NCBI GenBank assembly: GCA_951640165.1
Contig: OX621234.1
Span: forward strand, 9,119,001 to 9,183,000
Length of the DNA: 64,000 nt
Reading direction: 5' to 3'
Source: Pseudoips prasinana
Lineage: Eukaryota > Arthropoda > Insecta > Lepidoptera > Nolidae
The notes under the pieces are model-generated. The model had not been told where the DNA came from. It ran no database searches and was given only the letters and a program-made list of their open reading frames with translations. Position 1 is the first letter of the stretch; each line of letters opens with the position of its first letter. The translations under genes and the position numbers were made by a program. This document shows, piece after piece, positions 33,935-45,184 of this stretch.

Positions 33935-34173
33935 TCTATATATATAAAATTCAATGCCACTTTTCGTTGTAATGTTATAACTCAACAACGCCTTTACCGA
34001 TTTGGCTAATTTTGGTCTTGAATTATTCGTGGAAGTCCAGGGAAGGTTTGTACGTAGAGAAAATTAAAAATAAAGTCTTCAAAAGTGTAAAATCAACATC
34101 TTTCCATACTCCCATATACAAACAATTTTTAGTAATACTTAAAAGCGTAGCGAAGCACGTACCGGGCCGCTTG
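33935..34173 (+). mobile_element. Helitron-like B copy
   Basis: TCTATATATATAAAATTC start after A. The end is GGGCCGCTTG where GGGCCGCTAG is expected, with the GTAGCGAAGCACGTA stem-loop present. A 50-base segment absent from the copy at 27298 sits in the middle. Confidence 0.62.
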
Positions 34174-34241
34174 TGGTTACATAATTATAAGATTATACCA
34201 TCTGTTATACATTATGGAAGCAAAAAATGATTGAGTATTGA

Positions 34242-34263
34242 GAAACCCGCGGGGCACAGCTAG
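34242..34263 (+). mobile_element. 3' terminal scrap of a Helitron-like A/Lep1 element
   Basis: Only CCCGCGGGGCACAGCTAG before a T is left. The rest of the element is missing. Confidence 0.5.
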
Positions 34264-34414
34264 TACCTTATACATCAGAATAACACATTGGCTACAATTC
34301 ATAAAGATATTGTGTGAATTGTTCAAAATATAACGATACGTGTCAAGTAAGTAGGAAAACATCTACCATCTGTGACCTATTCCGGCGTATGCTGCCAAAA
34401 CCGCTAGAGGTACA

Positions 34415-34518
34415 TCCTACCAATATTATAAATGCGAAAGTTTGTGAGTATAGTATGGATGTATGTTTGTTACTCTTTTACGCCAAAACTACTTTAACGC
34501 GGGTGAATCCGCGGGGGC
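34415..34518 (+). mobile_element. Lep1-type Helitron-like element, internally deleted
   Basis: TCCTACCAATATTATAAATG start and GCGGGTGAATCCGCGGGG hairpin, then GCATATTG in place of GCACAGCTAG. About 80 bases of the middle are gone. Confidence 0.6.
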
Positions 34519-34969
34519 ATATTGACCGTAAGTGAAAGTGATAAGACTTTTAAAATCGCAGTTTTATTTGTATTCATACAAATTCCATAATTCAATACAA
34601 AATAAAGAAAAATAAACTTTATCAATAAAATAATTAAGTAAATAATAATGCATATTCATGTTAAATAAAAAATTCGGTGTATGTATTATGATTCGAACAA
34701 AATATTCTAATTGGGGTGTTGGTTGGGTAATTATATATGTCGTTTGATTCACAATACTTACGTTACATAATTATGTAAACGTTATAACCCATATCCTAAA
34801 AACTGTCAGTAAAAGCTATGCTTGACTCTAGCTAGAATAAGAAGAAATAGTAAAGAGTAATGTGGCCGAAAAAGAAATTTGGATAAATTTCCTTTCAGAT
34901 GACAAAAATCGTATTTAATTCCGTACGTTTGTTCAGGAATAAGATTGCACTGACAATCACGGATATATC
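34519..34969. other. No gene recognised
   Basis: AT-rich presumed intron. The - strand ORF of 62 codons at 34564 has low-complexity, hydrophobic content and no domain. Confidence 0.4.
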
Positions 34970-35221
34970 CTGCGCCCTACGCCATCATTCACACACGGCT
35001 ATCTGATCCCAAATCGAACTGAGCTTGTACCTACTGTGGAAAACCAGACAACTGATATACTAAATTTCTATTATAAATACATACTTATATAGATATTTAC
35101 ACTCAGACTGAGGACGAACAGATATGTTCATCCACACAAATATCTGTCCTGGGTGGGTATCGAACCCAGGACCTGCGGCGTGAAAGGCACGCATCTACCA
35201 AACACGCTCAATGACCCGTCA
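34970..35221 (-). mobile_element. SINE-B copy, antisense
   Basis: B box on the - strand is GGTTCGATACCCACCCAGGA. The A-box region (GAGCGTGTTTGGTAGATG) is worn. The body and the GGGATCAGATAGCC end are kept. Confidence 0.68.
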
Positions 35222-35279
35222 TAAAATATAACCAGCAAATTAAAAACATCTATTATTTGAAATTAGGATAGCTTTCTTT

Positions 35280-35418
35280 GTACAGACGCCAGCACATCAA
35301 GTTACCCCAATCTGTCAAATTTCCCCAATTGAAAGTGAACGTTATGCTTATGTGATAAAGTTGGAAATCTTAGAAGAAATTTGACAGATTGGGGTAGCTG
35401 GATGTGGTGGCGTCTGTG
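35280..35418. mobile_element. Palindromic MITE P, copy 3
   Basis: GTACAGACGCCAGCACAT to GGTGGCGTCTGTGC. It is the most regular copy, and nearly the whole length folds on itself apart from a centre of about 60 bases. Confidence 0.75.
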
Positions 35419-35815
35419 CATACAAAACAGGGCATGTTCTGTACTTACTGTTAATCTTATGTTCTATACTTTGTAACCCCGTGAAGTATGTTAAACGGGG
35501 TTAAATTTTACTTTCTCCTTTTCTATCCTCCTGACTCCAGATGTAATAAGCACAACCTGCATCCGTGAAACTTTGAGCTACTACCGTACTTTAAAAAAAC
35601 TTTGTGCTCCTCTTTATTTCACCTATAAAATGTAGAAAACAATAAAATGTTCGCCTACATTGTTTACAGGAAGCAACTTTTGTAGTAACTACTCAGCGCT
35701 CTAGTTAGACAATTTAAAAGTTCGATCCCTCGACCGGTGTATATGGTACAAAAATAAATTTAATAGCAAAATAACAGAATTAAATAACCACCTAACCTTC
35801 ATCGTCATCACCTTT

Positions 35816-35976
35816 GACGGGCCAGTCGGAGTGGTTGGGAGATGCTTTCACGCCGCAGGTCGTGGGTTCGATTCCCACACAGGACCGATATTTGTGTACA
35901 TGAACAATAATGTTCATATTGTCTATTTGTCCTGTGTCTGGGTGTAATTTTCTATATAAGTATGTATTTACAAAAG
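35816..35976 (+). mobile_element. SINE-B copy, 3'-truncated
   Basis: GACGGGCCAGTCGGAGTGGTTGG head, B box GGTTCGATTCCCAC, body to TATATAAGTATGTATTTAC. The AGCTCTGC/GATCAGATGG segment and tail are absent. Confidence 0.65.
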
Positions 35977-36708
35977 TTAAAACCTCTTCATTTAAAAAAG
36001 CCTAAGAAAGCTAGAAGAGGATAATTGAAGATACGGACTAACAAAACATTCAGTAGTAATACAAATGAATTGGCAGCACAAACTTGCGATCCAATGACAC
36101 TATACCAAAACCAACCTGTACATAAATTAATTTTCCTAAATAAAACCAAAGCTTTTTGACCACGTTTGAAGAACAACTAACTTCTAGACAGTCAAATACT
36201 TTATTTTAAATAACATTCAAGACTCCATTTGCAAACACGGGCAATGGTCATACTGCCTCGGAAAATCTTAACAGCACGCTTCAGAGAATGACGTCATATG
36301 TACAGCGACATCTATCTATGTAGTTCAACTATCAACATTAGTTCTTCAAGTTACCGAATAGCGTGTGTTATTTTTATTCTTGAGCACTTTTGAGGTACTA
36401 GTGTCCCTATTGGATATATAGGATGAAACATAAATTAAATAATACTTCAATTTGCGTACTTGCCATTTTACGTCAAAAGGTTATCTACATTGATTTGGTA
36501 CTTTGTACGCGATGTGTTCCAGGCAACTACGAATAAATTAGTCGGCCGTGTTTCTACAAAAAAGGCGATAGATGGCACCCACTTCCACTTTAATGGTGTT
36601 AACAAGAGAACTATTAAACCTGATCGGTCGGTGTGTATATTCCATAGATTGAGACCCACCAAAATTTCAATGGAATCATTGAAATTGAATTGAATGGTTG
36701 TGGTGAAA

Positions 36709-36742
<34 letters not shown>

Positions 36743-37504
36743 ATTGACAAACAGACAAATATTCCAACATCAACATGCTGGAAATGGGTTCTGTCCTTCA
36801 ACACACTATTTTTTTGGAATTATTTTATTATTTTCCATATAGATGTGTATAGATATAGATGTTTATCAATTGTTTGGTCGCCATAGTAGAGGCTTTGTCT
36901 AGTTTTGAATAGGATGGCAGTGTGTTAGTTTAAAATATAAATATATCTCATGCCTGTTTACAAATAAGATAGTCCTCTCTCGCTTTAATACCTTGCCAGG
37001 ATATATCAAATTCCACAGTACACGATTCACCGTCACAATACACCCACTCACAATACCCAGACACAACAGACTGTAGTCTCTTACAAAATAATTATATCGA
37101 TCCTGGTGATCTGTAAACAAGCCTCCAAATGTACGGACCTATATTTAATTATGTACTTATTGCACGTTTGTGGAGAGAACTATAGAATTATAGAAAACTA
37201 TATTTTACACTTCTAATCTAAATAATCTGCAATATAGTAATTGACAGTTCACATTGAGTTGTATATAAATAATGTATACTAACAACGCATGGAGGTATAC
37301 ACAATATACATATAGCTAATGGAAAGCTTTCGATGACAATAACGTGAAGAGATTTTCACTTCAAATGTGCTACATTTTACTGAATACCTAGCATTTATTC
37401 AGGATTTACTGTGCTATAAGCAATAACTAACGTGTCTACAATAAATTTTAGTTAAAGCCCAACTGCTACCAAGTAATTAAGGAACAGATTGAAATATTTT
37501 TGAG
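35977..37504. other. No gene; (TA)n at 36711..36740
   Basis: Presumed intron. A (TA)15 run lies at 36711..36740. ORFs of 60-77 codons on both strands around 36460..36693 overlap each other and show no domain. Confidence 0.45.
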
Positions 37505-37925
37505 GGAAGGAGGCGAAATCGGTAGAGAAGTAGGTACCTTACGTGAGTATCTTCATTGGTGTTATAGAGTTAGTAGAAGACCCAAGAATCTCGTAGAATG
37601 GTCATGCTTTTGCGGATGAGAAAATAGAGAGTAGACTTATATTTTGGAGGGATGGAGACGAAATTGTGTGTTGGTGCAGAAAGAAGTACGTTTCCTCCAT
37701 AGTATCTCTATTGGTGGCATGGAGTGAGCACTAGACACAAGAATCTCGTAGAATGGTCACGCTTTTGTGGGTGAAGAAATGGAGAGTGCACTTATATTTT
37801 GGAGGGATGGAAACGAAATTGTGAGTTGGTAAAGAATGAAGTTCCTTACGTATGAATCTTCATTGGTGTCACGGAGTTAGTATTAGTGCCCAAAAATCTC
37901 GTAGAATGTTCATGCTTTTGTTTTT
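37505..37925. repeat. Tandem repeat, about 155-base unit, 2.7 copies
   Basis: CTCGTAGAATG recurs at about 37590, 37745 and 37899, giving periods of 155 and 154. Other landmarks repeat in phase: TTATATTTTGGAGGGATGGA twice, and TCTTCATTGGTGT-like segments three times. Copies differ from one another at perhaps 15-20 percent of positions by eye. Confidence 0.85.
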
Positions 37926-38714
37926 TTCATAAGTTTGGTTTGCCGCGGTAACACGGTAAACGTACTACGTTTTAAGTTAGTAGTGCCATGCCACGACTAT
38001 ATAGCGTGTCATCTATTCATGACAGTGGCGCATGGCGGTCAGAAGGCTAAGGTCTAGAATTCAGCGCGTAGTTATCTTGTTTGTCCATTTTGATGTTTTA
38101 CTTAAAGAAAATTATGTGTGTGTGTCATCTTGAGAGATTAATATTTAAAAATATTTTTTATATTTCTTTGTAATACCGAATAAATATACATAGGAAATGT
38201 AGGATTAGCTATTTCTTTTTGAGGAGTAAAATATACATTCCTATAATTTGTGTTGAATGTTTTGCAATATGAACAGAATTGGTAATTAACAAAAAACTCT
38301 ATATAATTTTTAGGTCCAACCTTAGATTAGAAACAGGGATCATTTCCGCCAACTAAAGGAGTGTTTAGAAAATTCGTGTAATAATGCGAATACCTAAGTA
38401 GATATGAATTTTAGTGGCAATGGTCAATAATAGCGGCGCGCGGTGGGAATCCAACAACTGATCCGAAACCGCTTTAATTAAGCAACCATTCGCGCATCAC
38501 GCAGTGATTGACGTATCATTGTTGACTGTCACCGCAGTGTGGTAAAGCGCAATTATTTTAGTTCAATTCGTACCACAAAATATCTGGGAGTTTTCTCTAA
38601 GTTGACGATATAATACCCGCGTGCCCCGGAGAGCACGTAACGCTTGCAATACTCCGCCTAATAGAATTTTCACTTACACGACCATGGAGAGGCCCGTGGT
38701 CATGTCCGTAGCCG
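37926..38714. other. No gene recognised
   Basis: Presumed intron. A GC-richer patch around 38430..38560 contains GTGGGAATCC, which could be a worn SINE B box, but the rest does not support a call. Confidence 0.4.
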
Positions 38715-39290
38715 ACCCATCACACAGCACTATCTGGCCCAAACTAAGCAAAGCTTGTACTATGTATATTATACTTTTTGTAAATATATGAGACAGTAAA
38801 TAGACAAGACGTCCACAGCTGGGCAAAGCCCTCCCCCAAAGATCTCCACAACTGCCGGTCTTGCACTATTCGTATCTAGCGGTTTCCAGAGACCCGCACA
38901 AGATCATCGGTCCATCTTGTAAGGGGCTTGCCCACGCTGCGTCTTCCGGTTCGTGATCGCCACTCGAGAATCTTTCTGCCCCAACGGCCGTTGGTTCTAC
39001 GAGCTATGTGCCCCGCCCACTGCCACTTCAGTTTGGCAATTCTTCGGGCTATATCGGTGACTTTGGTTCACCTGCGAATTTCGACTTTCTGATACGATCT
39101 CGCAGGGAAATTCCGAGCATAGTCTCTCCATTGCTCTTTGGGTGACTATTTGGGTATTATACATATAATACATAGAAACATCCAGACTGAGGCTAACAGA
39201 TAATTGATGAACACAAATATTTGTCTTGAGCGAGGATCGAATCCAGAACCTTTGGATCATAAGACAGGTTCACTAGCAAGTGAGTCTATA
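38715..39290 (-). mobile_element. SINE split by a LINE fragment
   Basis: The left piece (38715..38790: TGGCCCAAACTAAGCAAAGC and onward) and the right piece (about 39150..39290: CAGACTGAGGCTAACAGAT through GATCGAATCCAGAACC) are the two ends of one SINE related to B. The LINE fragment listed separately lies between them. Confidence 0.55.
38795..39150 (-). mobile_element. C-terminal fragment of an RTE-like LINE polyprotein
   Basis: Read on the - strand one frame gives LWRSLGEGFAQLWTSCLFT near the right terminus of the protein. Upstream there are traces of an RTGRRS- and WRSR-type region coded by the 38930..38970 segment. I know this tail from lepidopteran RTE-type endonuclease/reverse transcriptases. 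Only the last 100 or so codons are present, with frameshifts. Confidence 0.6.
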
Positions 39291-40599
39291 TTACTTTCAT
39301 GATTAATACATTTTGATTGTTCATAGCCAGTAGTTCTAACCCGTCTGTATACTAACAACGTAGTTAAGCACCACGGCGCGAGGTCAACCTATAGATGGGA
39401 GACCGGAAAAGTGGTTTTATTTCTGAACGACTTTGCTTCGGAGATCACGACTGAATTATATAATAGTTTTGGCTTCATAGAGAGTGATCATCATAACACT
39501 CTCTATGAAGCCAAAACTATTCTATACTTAATTCAAAATCTAGTTGTATTTATACATAATATCTTTGGTATTTCGATTTGTTTAAATAAAAAAGCGCGTC
39601 AAAAGAAATATTTTATCTGTATTTTTATAATACGCCAATTTTTTGCTACTTCCAGTTAAGCTTTTTTCTATAAAATACATTACAAATTCAAAACCAAAGT
39701 AATAAAAGCTCCGATTCTGTGAAACTACTTTAAGAGAAGATATAAATGGTCAATAAAACCTATAATTCTCTGAAAGCAGATACAAATAAAACTAGAACTG
39801 AGCCAAAAGGGGATTAAATATATTCTCTTAAGACTCGGGCATAAAAATCTATTCATTTTATAGTAAATTCGTTCCATAGTTCAATTTTAAGATAAAATGC
39901 ATCTCTCAGTAGACAATAAAATATGGTGAAAATTGCGCAAACTTACCTTTTAATAGGATTGGAAAAGAAAGGATTGTATGTGGCAACAAAACTAATAACT
40001 ATCTCAAACCGATTTCAAGCACTTTTCTAATTTCACTATGACATTTAATGTTAGAACATCCAAATATAATCCGCATGGAAGAAACATACATACATATGGT
40101 ATAAAAATGAAGAATTGTGGCATGTACAAAAACTATTTGATATGGATTGTTTGGACAAAATAAGAATCGTTGTTGTAAAAACATATTTCTGTCAAGCTGC
40201 GTAAATTTTATGTTATTGTTTTCATTTTAATATCAATTGTATAATTATTAATAAATAAAAAGTAATAATTAAAATAAATGATGTGGAATAATTATACCTA
40301 TTTGGTCGGCAAGTGTCATTTGTTATTAAACTATCATTATGCAAAAAACTAACGCTAAAAATGTTTCTAATAAATCGGCGATTTTGTGACAATTTTCAGG
40401 CACCCTATTGACTATGTTCCGCTTCTTTAAATTATGATATTACAAAGATGCCTCTAATGGTTTTACACAACTAATGTGTCTATAAAAATAAGCCTACCTA
40501 ATAAATAAATAAATATCACGGGACAACTAAGACCCTGCCATCGATCTGATCCCGAAACCTATAACCTAATCCTAAAACCTGAGCATGTACTGTGGCAAC
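39291..40599. other. No gene; perfect hairpin at 39462..39521
   Basis: Presumed intron. The hairpin is listed separately. ORFs at 39411 and 39999 are low-complexity and carry no domain. Confidence 0.45.
39462..39521. repeat. Perfect 25-base inverted repeat, 10-base loop
   Basis: Left arm AATAGTTTTGGCTTCATAGA plus GAGTG, loop ATCATCATAA, right arm exact complement. No mismatch in 25 pairs. Confidence 0.9.
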
Positions 40600-40965
40600 G
40601 AGGTAACTAGTAAACATACTTATATATTTCTAAACACATACATATTACTTATACGTAAATTATATCCAGACACAGTACATATAGGGGGCACCGGAGCAGC
40701 ATACCCGCGTTCCCGGGGCTCCCCCTATCAAGCGCCAGAAGAAGTCCACGGCAGGTTAGGTTTAGTCGGTGCGAGTCCGACATACCCACCCGCAGACACT
40801 TTTTGCGGGTGGCATGCATTAGCATTCCCCCTGCCTTATCAAAAAAAAAAAAAAAAGACACAGTACATATAGTCGTGTTCATCACACGAAGATTTGTCCC
40901 GGGAGTCGAACCCACAACCCCTTAGCAGTCAGGGTCAATAACCACTAGACTAACAGGCCAGTCCA
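40600..40965 (-). mobile_element. SINE (A-related) interrupted by a poly(A) retroelement
   Basis: Tail side near 40600..40668 (ACATACTTATATATTTCTAA). The head at 40885..40965 on the - strand has B box GGTTCGACTCCCGGGAC and A box TTAGTCTAGTGGTTATTGAC. It closely matches the split SINE at 43770. Confidence 0.6.
40685..40856 (+). mobile_element. Young poly(A)-tailed retroelement insertion with 16-base target duplication
   Basis: GACACAGTACATATAG is duplicated exactly at 40669..40684 and 40857..40872. The insert ends in A16. The body has GAGTCCGACATACCCACCCG and an ACCCGC.../GCGGGT hairpin before the tail, the same 3' architecture as the copy at 8653. This is target-primed reverse transcription of a short, probably 5'-truncated, copy. 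The open frame across it is not a gene. Confidence 0.85.
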
Positions 40966-40995
40966 TTACAAAATGTAGTCACGTAACGTAAATAA

Positions 40996-41086
40996 AAATT
41001 AGAGTATGTATTCGAAAATAGATTATGTTATGTCCAATAGCACATTGCCCTTAACATTATCCATTTTCGAATACATACTCTAATTT
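40996..41086. repeat. Inverted repeat, 24-base perfect arms, 43-base spacer
   Basis: AAATTAGAGTATGTATTCGA plus AAAT at 40996 and the exact complement ending at 41086. Confidence 0.85.
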
Positions 41087-42014
41087 ATTATTATTTCCCA
41101 TGTCATCCGAAAGACGTACACTAGTCCCAAACTATCTACACAATTTCCGGCTTATTACCTACTTGCATACACCGGTTTCCGCAATGCGTACTAGATCGTC
41201 GGTCCAGCTTGTGCCTAAACGGCATCCTACGGGACGTGAAAGTTCAAATACAAATGCATATTTCCTTTCGCAAACCCCTGCCTCCAATCGGAATCGGAAT
41301 CAGCGGTTCCTTTGCACCGGCAACATTTTGTTGACATAAAACTAAGAACTGTGTACGAATTGTGTATATTATGTTTATTGATTATCAGATTCGATCTACA
41401 GTGTTCCTAGCGCAGTGTATTTCTGTAGTGTATGAGTATTATTCAGAGTTTAATCGGTCTAAAAATACTAATTAAAACACACACACACACACATTCACAT
41501 TAATAGAAGTGCGATTCAAATAGATGAACTGAAATAGCTTTCAAATTTTTGATACTCGTTAAATACTAGTAAATAACGGCTGGTTGTATAATAATACTGC
41601 TAGAGTAATATTATACAATATGTGATATTCTTGGTATTAACGGGTTTTATTTTCAGGTACATAGCATGTTGCGGAAATCAGCTGTCGATAGCTATACGGC
41701 TCTAACTTGACTAGTGTACACATTTCTATTTCCGTATCTCGTCGGAAGTTAGAGCTATTTTCCGGGACCCAATAATTTACACCGATATTCTACAATAATT
41801 TTATAAGGTCACATAGCTTTTACGGTGGTCCGCATTGTGTTATTTGTTAGTTGCTTACTTAACAAATGCCTCAATGAAGATATGTGACAGTTGAAAGATG
41901 GTACCGCAATGATGTAATCATTTTACTATTCAGTTTCCAGGTTTATCAGAAGTGAGAGCGATGTTTTTGATCTAATAATTTACATCGATATTTTAGAATG
42001 ATATAATAAAAATA
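41087..42014. other. No gene; short (AC)n near 41477
   Basis: Presumed intron. The 41100..41339 ORF of 79 codons has mixed composition and no domain; part of it (GATCGTCGGTCCAGCTTGTG) may be old LINE sequence. An ACACACACACACACAC run starts near 41477. Confidence 0.4.
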
Positions 42015-42570
42015 TCCTGGGACATTATTCATATACGGCCATCTGATCCCAAACTAAGCAGAGCTTGTACTATGGAAACCAGACAACTGATATACTACGT
42101 ATACTACTTTTCTTTTATAAATACATACTAATATAGATAATTAAACCCAGAATCACGATAAAGAGACATCTTGTTGCACACAAATAATTGTCCTTGCTGG
42201 GAATCAAACAATACAATGCAATAATAATATAATAAAGTTTATTTGCAAATATAGGTGGACAGAAGATGTTCTAATTTATAAAATGTGCTAACCATATTTC
42301 ACCATTTCGGCATGCAAATCTTAAAATTAAGTCAATTATAATTTTATAATGACCTGCCTACCCCTCTGGGAAACAGGCGTGAGTCTCGAATGAGATACAA
42401 TAATAATTGGTATAACATAATTAATTACACATACATACATAATTATGTACACATTAAACCTATGAACACATTAAACCTATGACCTGCGGCGTGAAAGGCA
42501 AGTATGTAAATACTTGAAATACGATGTAAATACAACCATACCAGCAGGCTCGTCAAATGCCTACAAATGC
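42015..42570 (-). mobile_element. SINE-B split by about 270 bases
   Basis: The 3' part lies at 42015..42204 (CTGGGACATTATTCATATACG through CTTGCTGGGAATCAAAC). It resumes near 42476 with CCTATGACCTGCGGCGTGAA, the other side of the B box, and ends CCAGCAGGCTCGTC. The insert contains the CTACCCCTCTGGGAAACAGG segment seen at 20939 and a doubled ACATTAAACCTATGA at its right edge. Confidence 0.65.
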
Positions 42571-42988
42571 CTTATAATGTAGTAATGTCCCAACTATATA
42601 TATTATGCCACTTTGAAACTAGGTGACGGTTCCAAGATGGCAGCGTTATGATGTCACTATTACACATCTGTTTCAGAGGGTGATCAGAAGCTAGCGATAC
42701 GTTTCTGACGTAATAACTTACAGTAACGTTATAGAATGCCGTAAGGTTTACATTGGACTTATGATAACTTTATACGTGCCATCTTTAATGTGAACGTCAG
42801 ACGCAATATGCTGGCGCAACGCTTGCCGTGTCTGGTTGGGGATCAGATAGAAGTGTCCTCACAAATTAACTTTGTAAACGATCTTAAAATCAAAAAAAAA
42901 TCTTTGTGTGTACCGGTTTTTATTGGTTTTAATAATTTATTTAAGCATTCGTTCTAATTTTATATGCTTAAATTAGGCGCATAAGCAT

Positions 42989-43148
42989 ATAGGACAGATA
43001 TTTGTGTACATGAACATGTCTGTTTGTCCTGAGTCGGGGTGTAATTATCTATATAAGTATGTACTTATTTACAAAAGAAAAGCTCTGCTTAGTTTGGGAT
43101 CATATGGCCGTGTGTAAATAAAGTCCCAGGATATTATTATAATATTTA
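42989..43148 (+). mobile_element. SINE-B copy, 5'-truncated
   Basis: AGGACAGATATTTGTGTACATG through GGGATCATATGGCCGTGTG and GTCCCAGG, then an ATT-rich tail. The tRNA-like head is missing, and a deletion removes the stretch before AGCTCTGCTTAG. Confidence 0.62.
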
Positions 43149-43769
43149 GATTAGTCAATGTAGACCGTATTTAAGATTTTATAACGAAACAGTTACTAAA
43201 ATTCAAACATTGTACGCCGGTTGACAAGAGAAGTTCATAATGTCATGTTTAAGTGAATCCCGTAATTTCACGGTTGTCTAAATACTTGATACATTTTCTT
43301 TATATTGTATTAGAAAGCATAAAATGGACTTCAAATAATACAAATACTTCACAATAAGGATGACCGAACAAAGCTTAAGTTAAATAATAAGTTTAGGATA
43401 TGTGGATGTTGGAAAGGTTACGAAACATAGAATAAAAAATATCTTGTGACAACTTACAAACTATCATCTGATCTCTAACTATTTTTTCATCACCGCCGCC
43501 CATGGATATTCGCAACACCAGAGGCGTCGCGGGTGCGTTGCCGGCCTTTAAAAGTCAGCAAACAAGTGTTGCTGACCCTTCCCCCACCCCAATGAGCTCT
43601 GGCGAACTTACTCACACTCGGAAACACAACATTAAAATTATTAATGTTATTATTAAGGAGTGTCTTCTGTAAGGTGGAGGTACTTCCCCAGTCGGGCTGC
43701 TCTTTGAGCGAATGAACGCTGTGCCCTACCTCTACAAAACTAGGCAGAGTATATGTTATGACAACCAGA
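43149..43769. other. No gene recognised
   Basis: Presumed intron. The 97-codon - strand ORF at 43490..43783 covers a GC-rich block (GGCGTCGCGGGTGCGTTGCC) of the kind found in lepidopteran repeat bodies. It has no domain. Confidence 0.4.
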
Positions 43770-44069
43770 GGACTGATAAACATACTTATCTATATCTAAA
43801 AACATCATCATAACAGCCAAATTAAGTCCACCGCTGGAAAAAGACTCCCCAAAGAATGGGGGGATACGCTATAATCGCCGCGCTTGACAGACGGGCTGGC
43901 GATCGCAGTTCGATGGTTATAGTTCACAGAAAAACCCTGCTGCCCGTTCTCTGGTAGGTATCTCTCGGACGATTTCTACGCCCCCCACTGCTGGGCTGAG
44001 ATGGGGTGATCGAACCCACGACCTCTGGTTAAGCAGTCAGGGTCAGTAACCACTAGAATAACAGGCCTT
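43770..44069 (-). mobile_element. SINE (A-related) split by a second repeat
   Basis: The head on the - strand at 43990..44069 (B box GGTTCGATCACCCC, A box TTATTCTAGTGGTTACTGAC) is separated from a tail piece at 43770..43800. Between them is 'CATCATCATAACAGCC' repeat DNA with GGGATACGCTATAATCGCCG. Same head as at 40600. Confidence 0.5.
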
Positions 44070-44088
44070 TTAACCTATTGATCATCAT

Positions 44089-44459
44089 CAGCTTAAAAGG
44101 TTTGCCGTAGTCACCGCGCTTGGTATGCCATTTTTCGACCGCAGTTAAGAGGTAGTTAGTATTCAGGTGCCGCTGTATACTTCAGGTAGTCGCACAGCAG
44201 CGGCACTTTCCCTTACGACACCCACGGGAAGATATATGGCGGTGCTGTTATTCCTTCTGAGCCGGGATCCGCACGGCACAGTCGGGATCCACACGGCATG
44301 TAAACCTATATAATATACAGGTGCCGCTGTATACTACAGGTAGTCACACAGCAGCGGCACTTTCCCTTACGACACCCACGGGAAGATATGGGTCGTCCTA
44401 TTCCTTCTGGCTTGAGATCCACACGGCACAGTCGGGATCCACACGGCATGTTAACCTAG
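44089..44459 (+). repeat. 'CATCATCAGC' repeat with internal 154-base tandem duplication
   Basis: The element begins CATCATCAGCTTAAAAGG. From 44164, CAGGTGCCGCTGTATACTTC runs to the end at 44317. The same block starts again at 44318 and runs to 44459, sharing CGACACCCACGGGAAGATAT and GTCGGGATCCACACGGCATG. It matches 61021..61205 and the split copy at 8501. Confidence 0.75.
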
Positions 44460-44460
44460 A

Positions 44461-44645
44461 TCACACTAATATTATAAAGGTGAAAGTTTGTGAGTGTGTG
44501 AGTGCGTATGTTTGTTACTTCTTCACGTCTAAACGGGTGGAGCGATTTCAATAAAATTTTGTATGGAGTTACCTGACACACTGTATTAACACGTAGGCTA
44601 TAATTTATAATCTTTAACGCGGGTAAAACCGCGGGGCACAACTAG
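44461..44645 (+). mobile_element. Lep1-type Helitron-like element, full-length
   Basis: TCACACTAATATTATAAAGG start after A and GGGGCACAACTAG end before T, with the hairpin CGCGGGTAAAACCGCG. It abuts the previous repeat with one base between. Confidence 0.7.
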
Positions 44646-44934
44646 TAAAATAATAATACTAAAAGGAAGTCTTTATTTACTATGCGTAAGTAGAAGGATA
44701 AGTTGGTGATTATACAAATACGTTTGTAACCTTACTAAGAGGTCTGTTATTAATATGTAACGTACTTTTAAAAGGGTAGAGGATCTATATTATCTGTATC
44801 GAGTACTTAAAAGTTACGTGAATTTTCCGCTGTTTGTTTACCGATATTAACAAGTCTTTTCATTCATACAGCCTCAAGAGAATATCTTGTGTCAATAGGC
44901 TTCTTAAGGTAATATTAATACTCAGTACTATCTC

Positions 44935-45065
44935 AACGTCCTCATGTTGCGGGTTCGAGTCCCGCGTAGGACAAGAATTTCTGTGACCAATTAATGGTTG
45001 TTCTGTGTCTAGGTGTGGTTTATGCCCGTGAATTACATGTTTTTAAATTCTCTCGTGTGGGTGAT
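44935..45065 (+). mobile_element. SINE-D fragment
   Basis: GCGGGTTCGAGTCCCGC B box, then TTCTGTGTCTAGGTGTGG and TTTATGCCCGTGAATTACATG. The A-box side and the 3' end are missing. Confidence 0.5.
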
Positions 45066-45184
45066 GTCTTTAAAAAAGGAATAGGAAAGATATTGGTTGG
45101 TTGTATACATTTTAAAACCATATATCTATAGACTGTTTTGTTTATGGGCTTAAGATACAACAGAACAGTTCATGAGGATAACGT

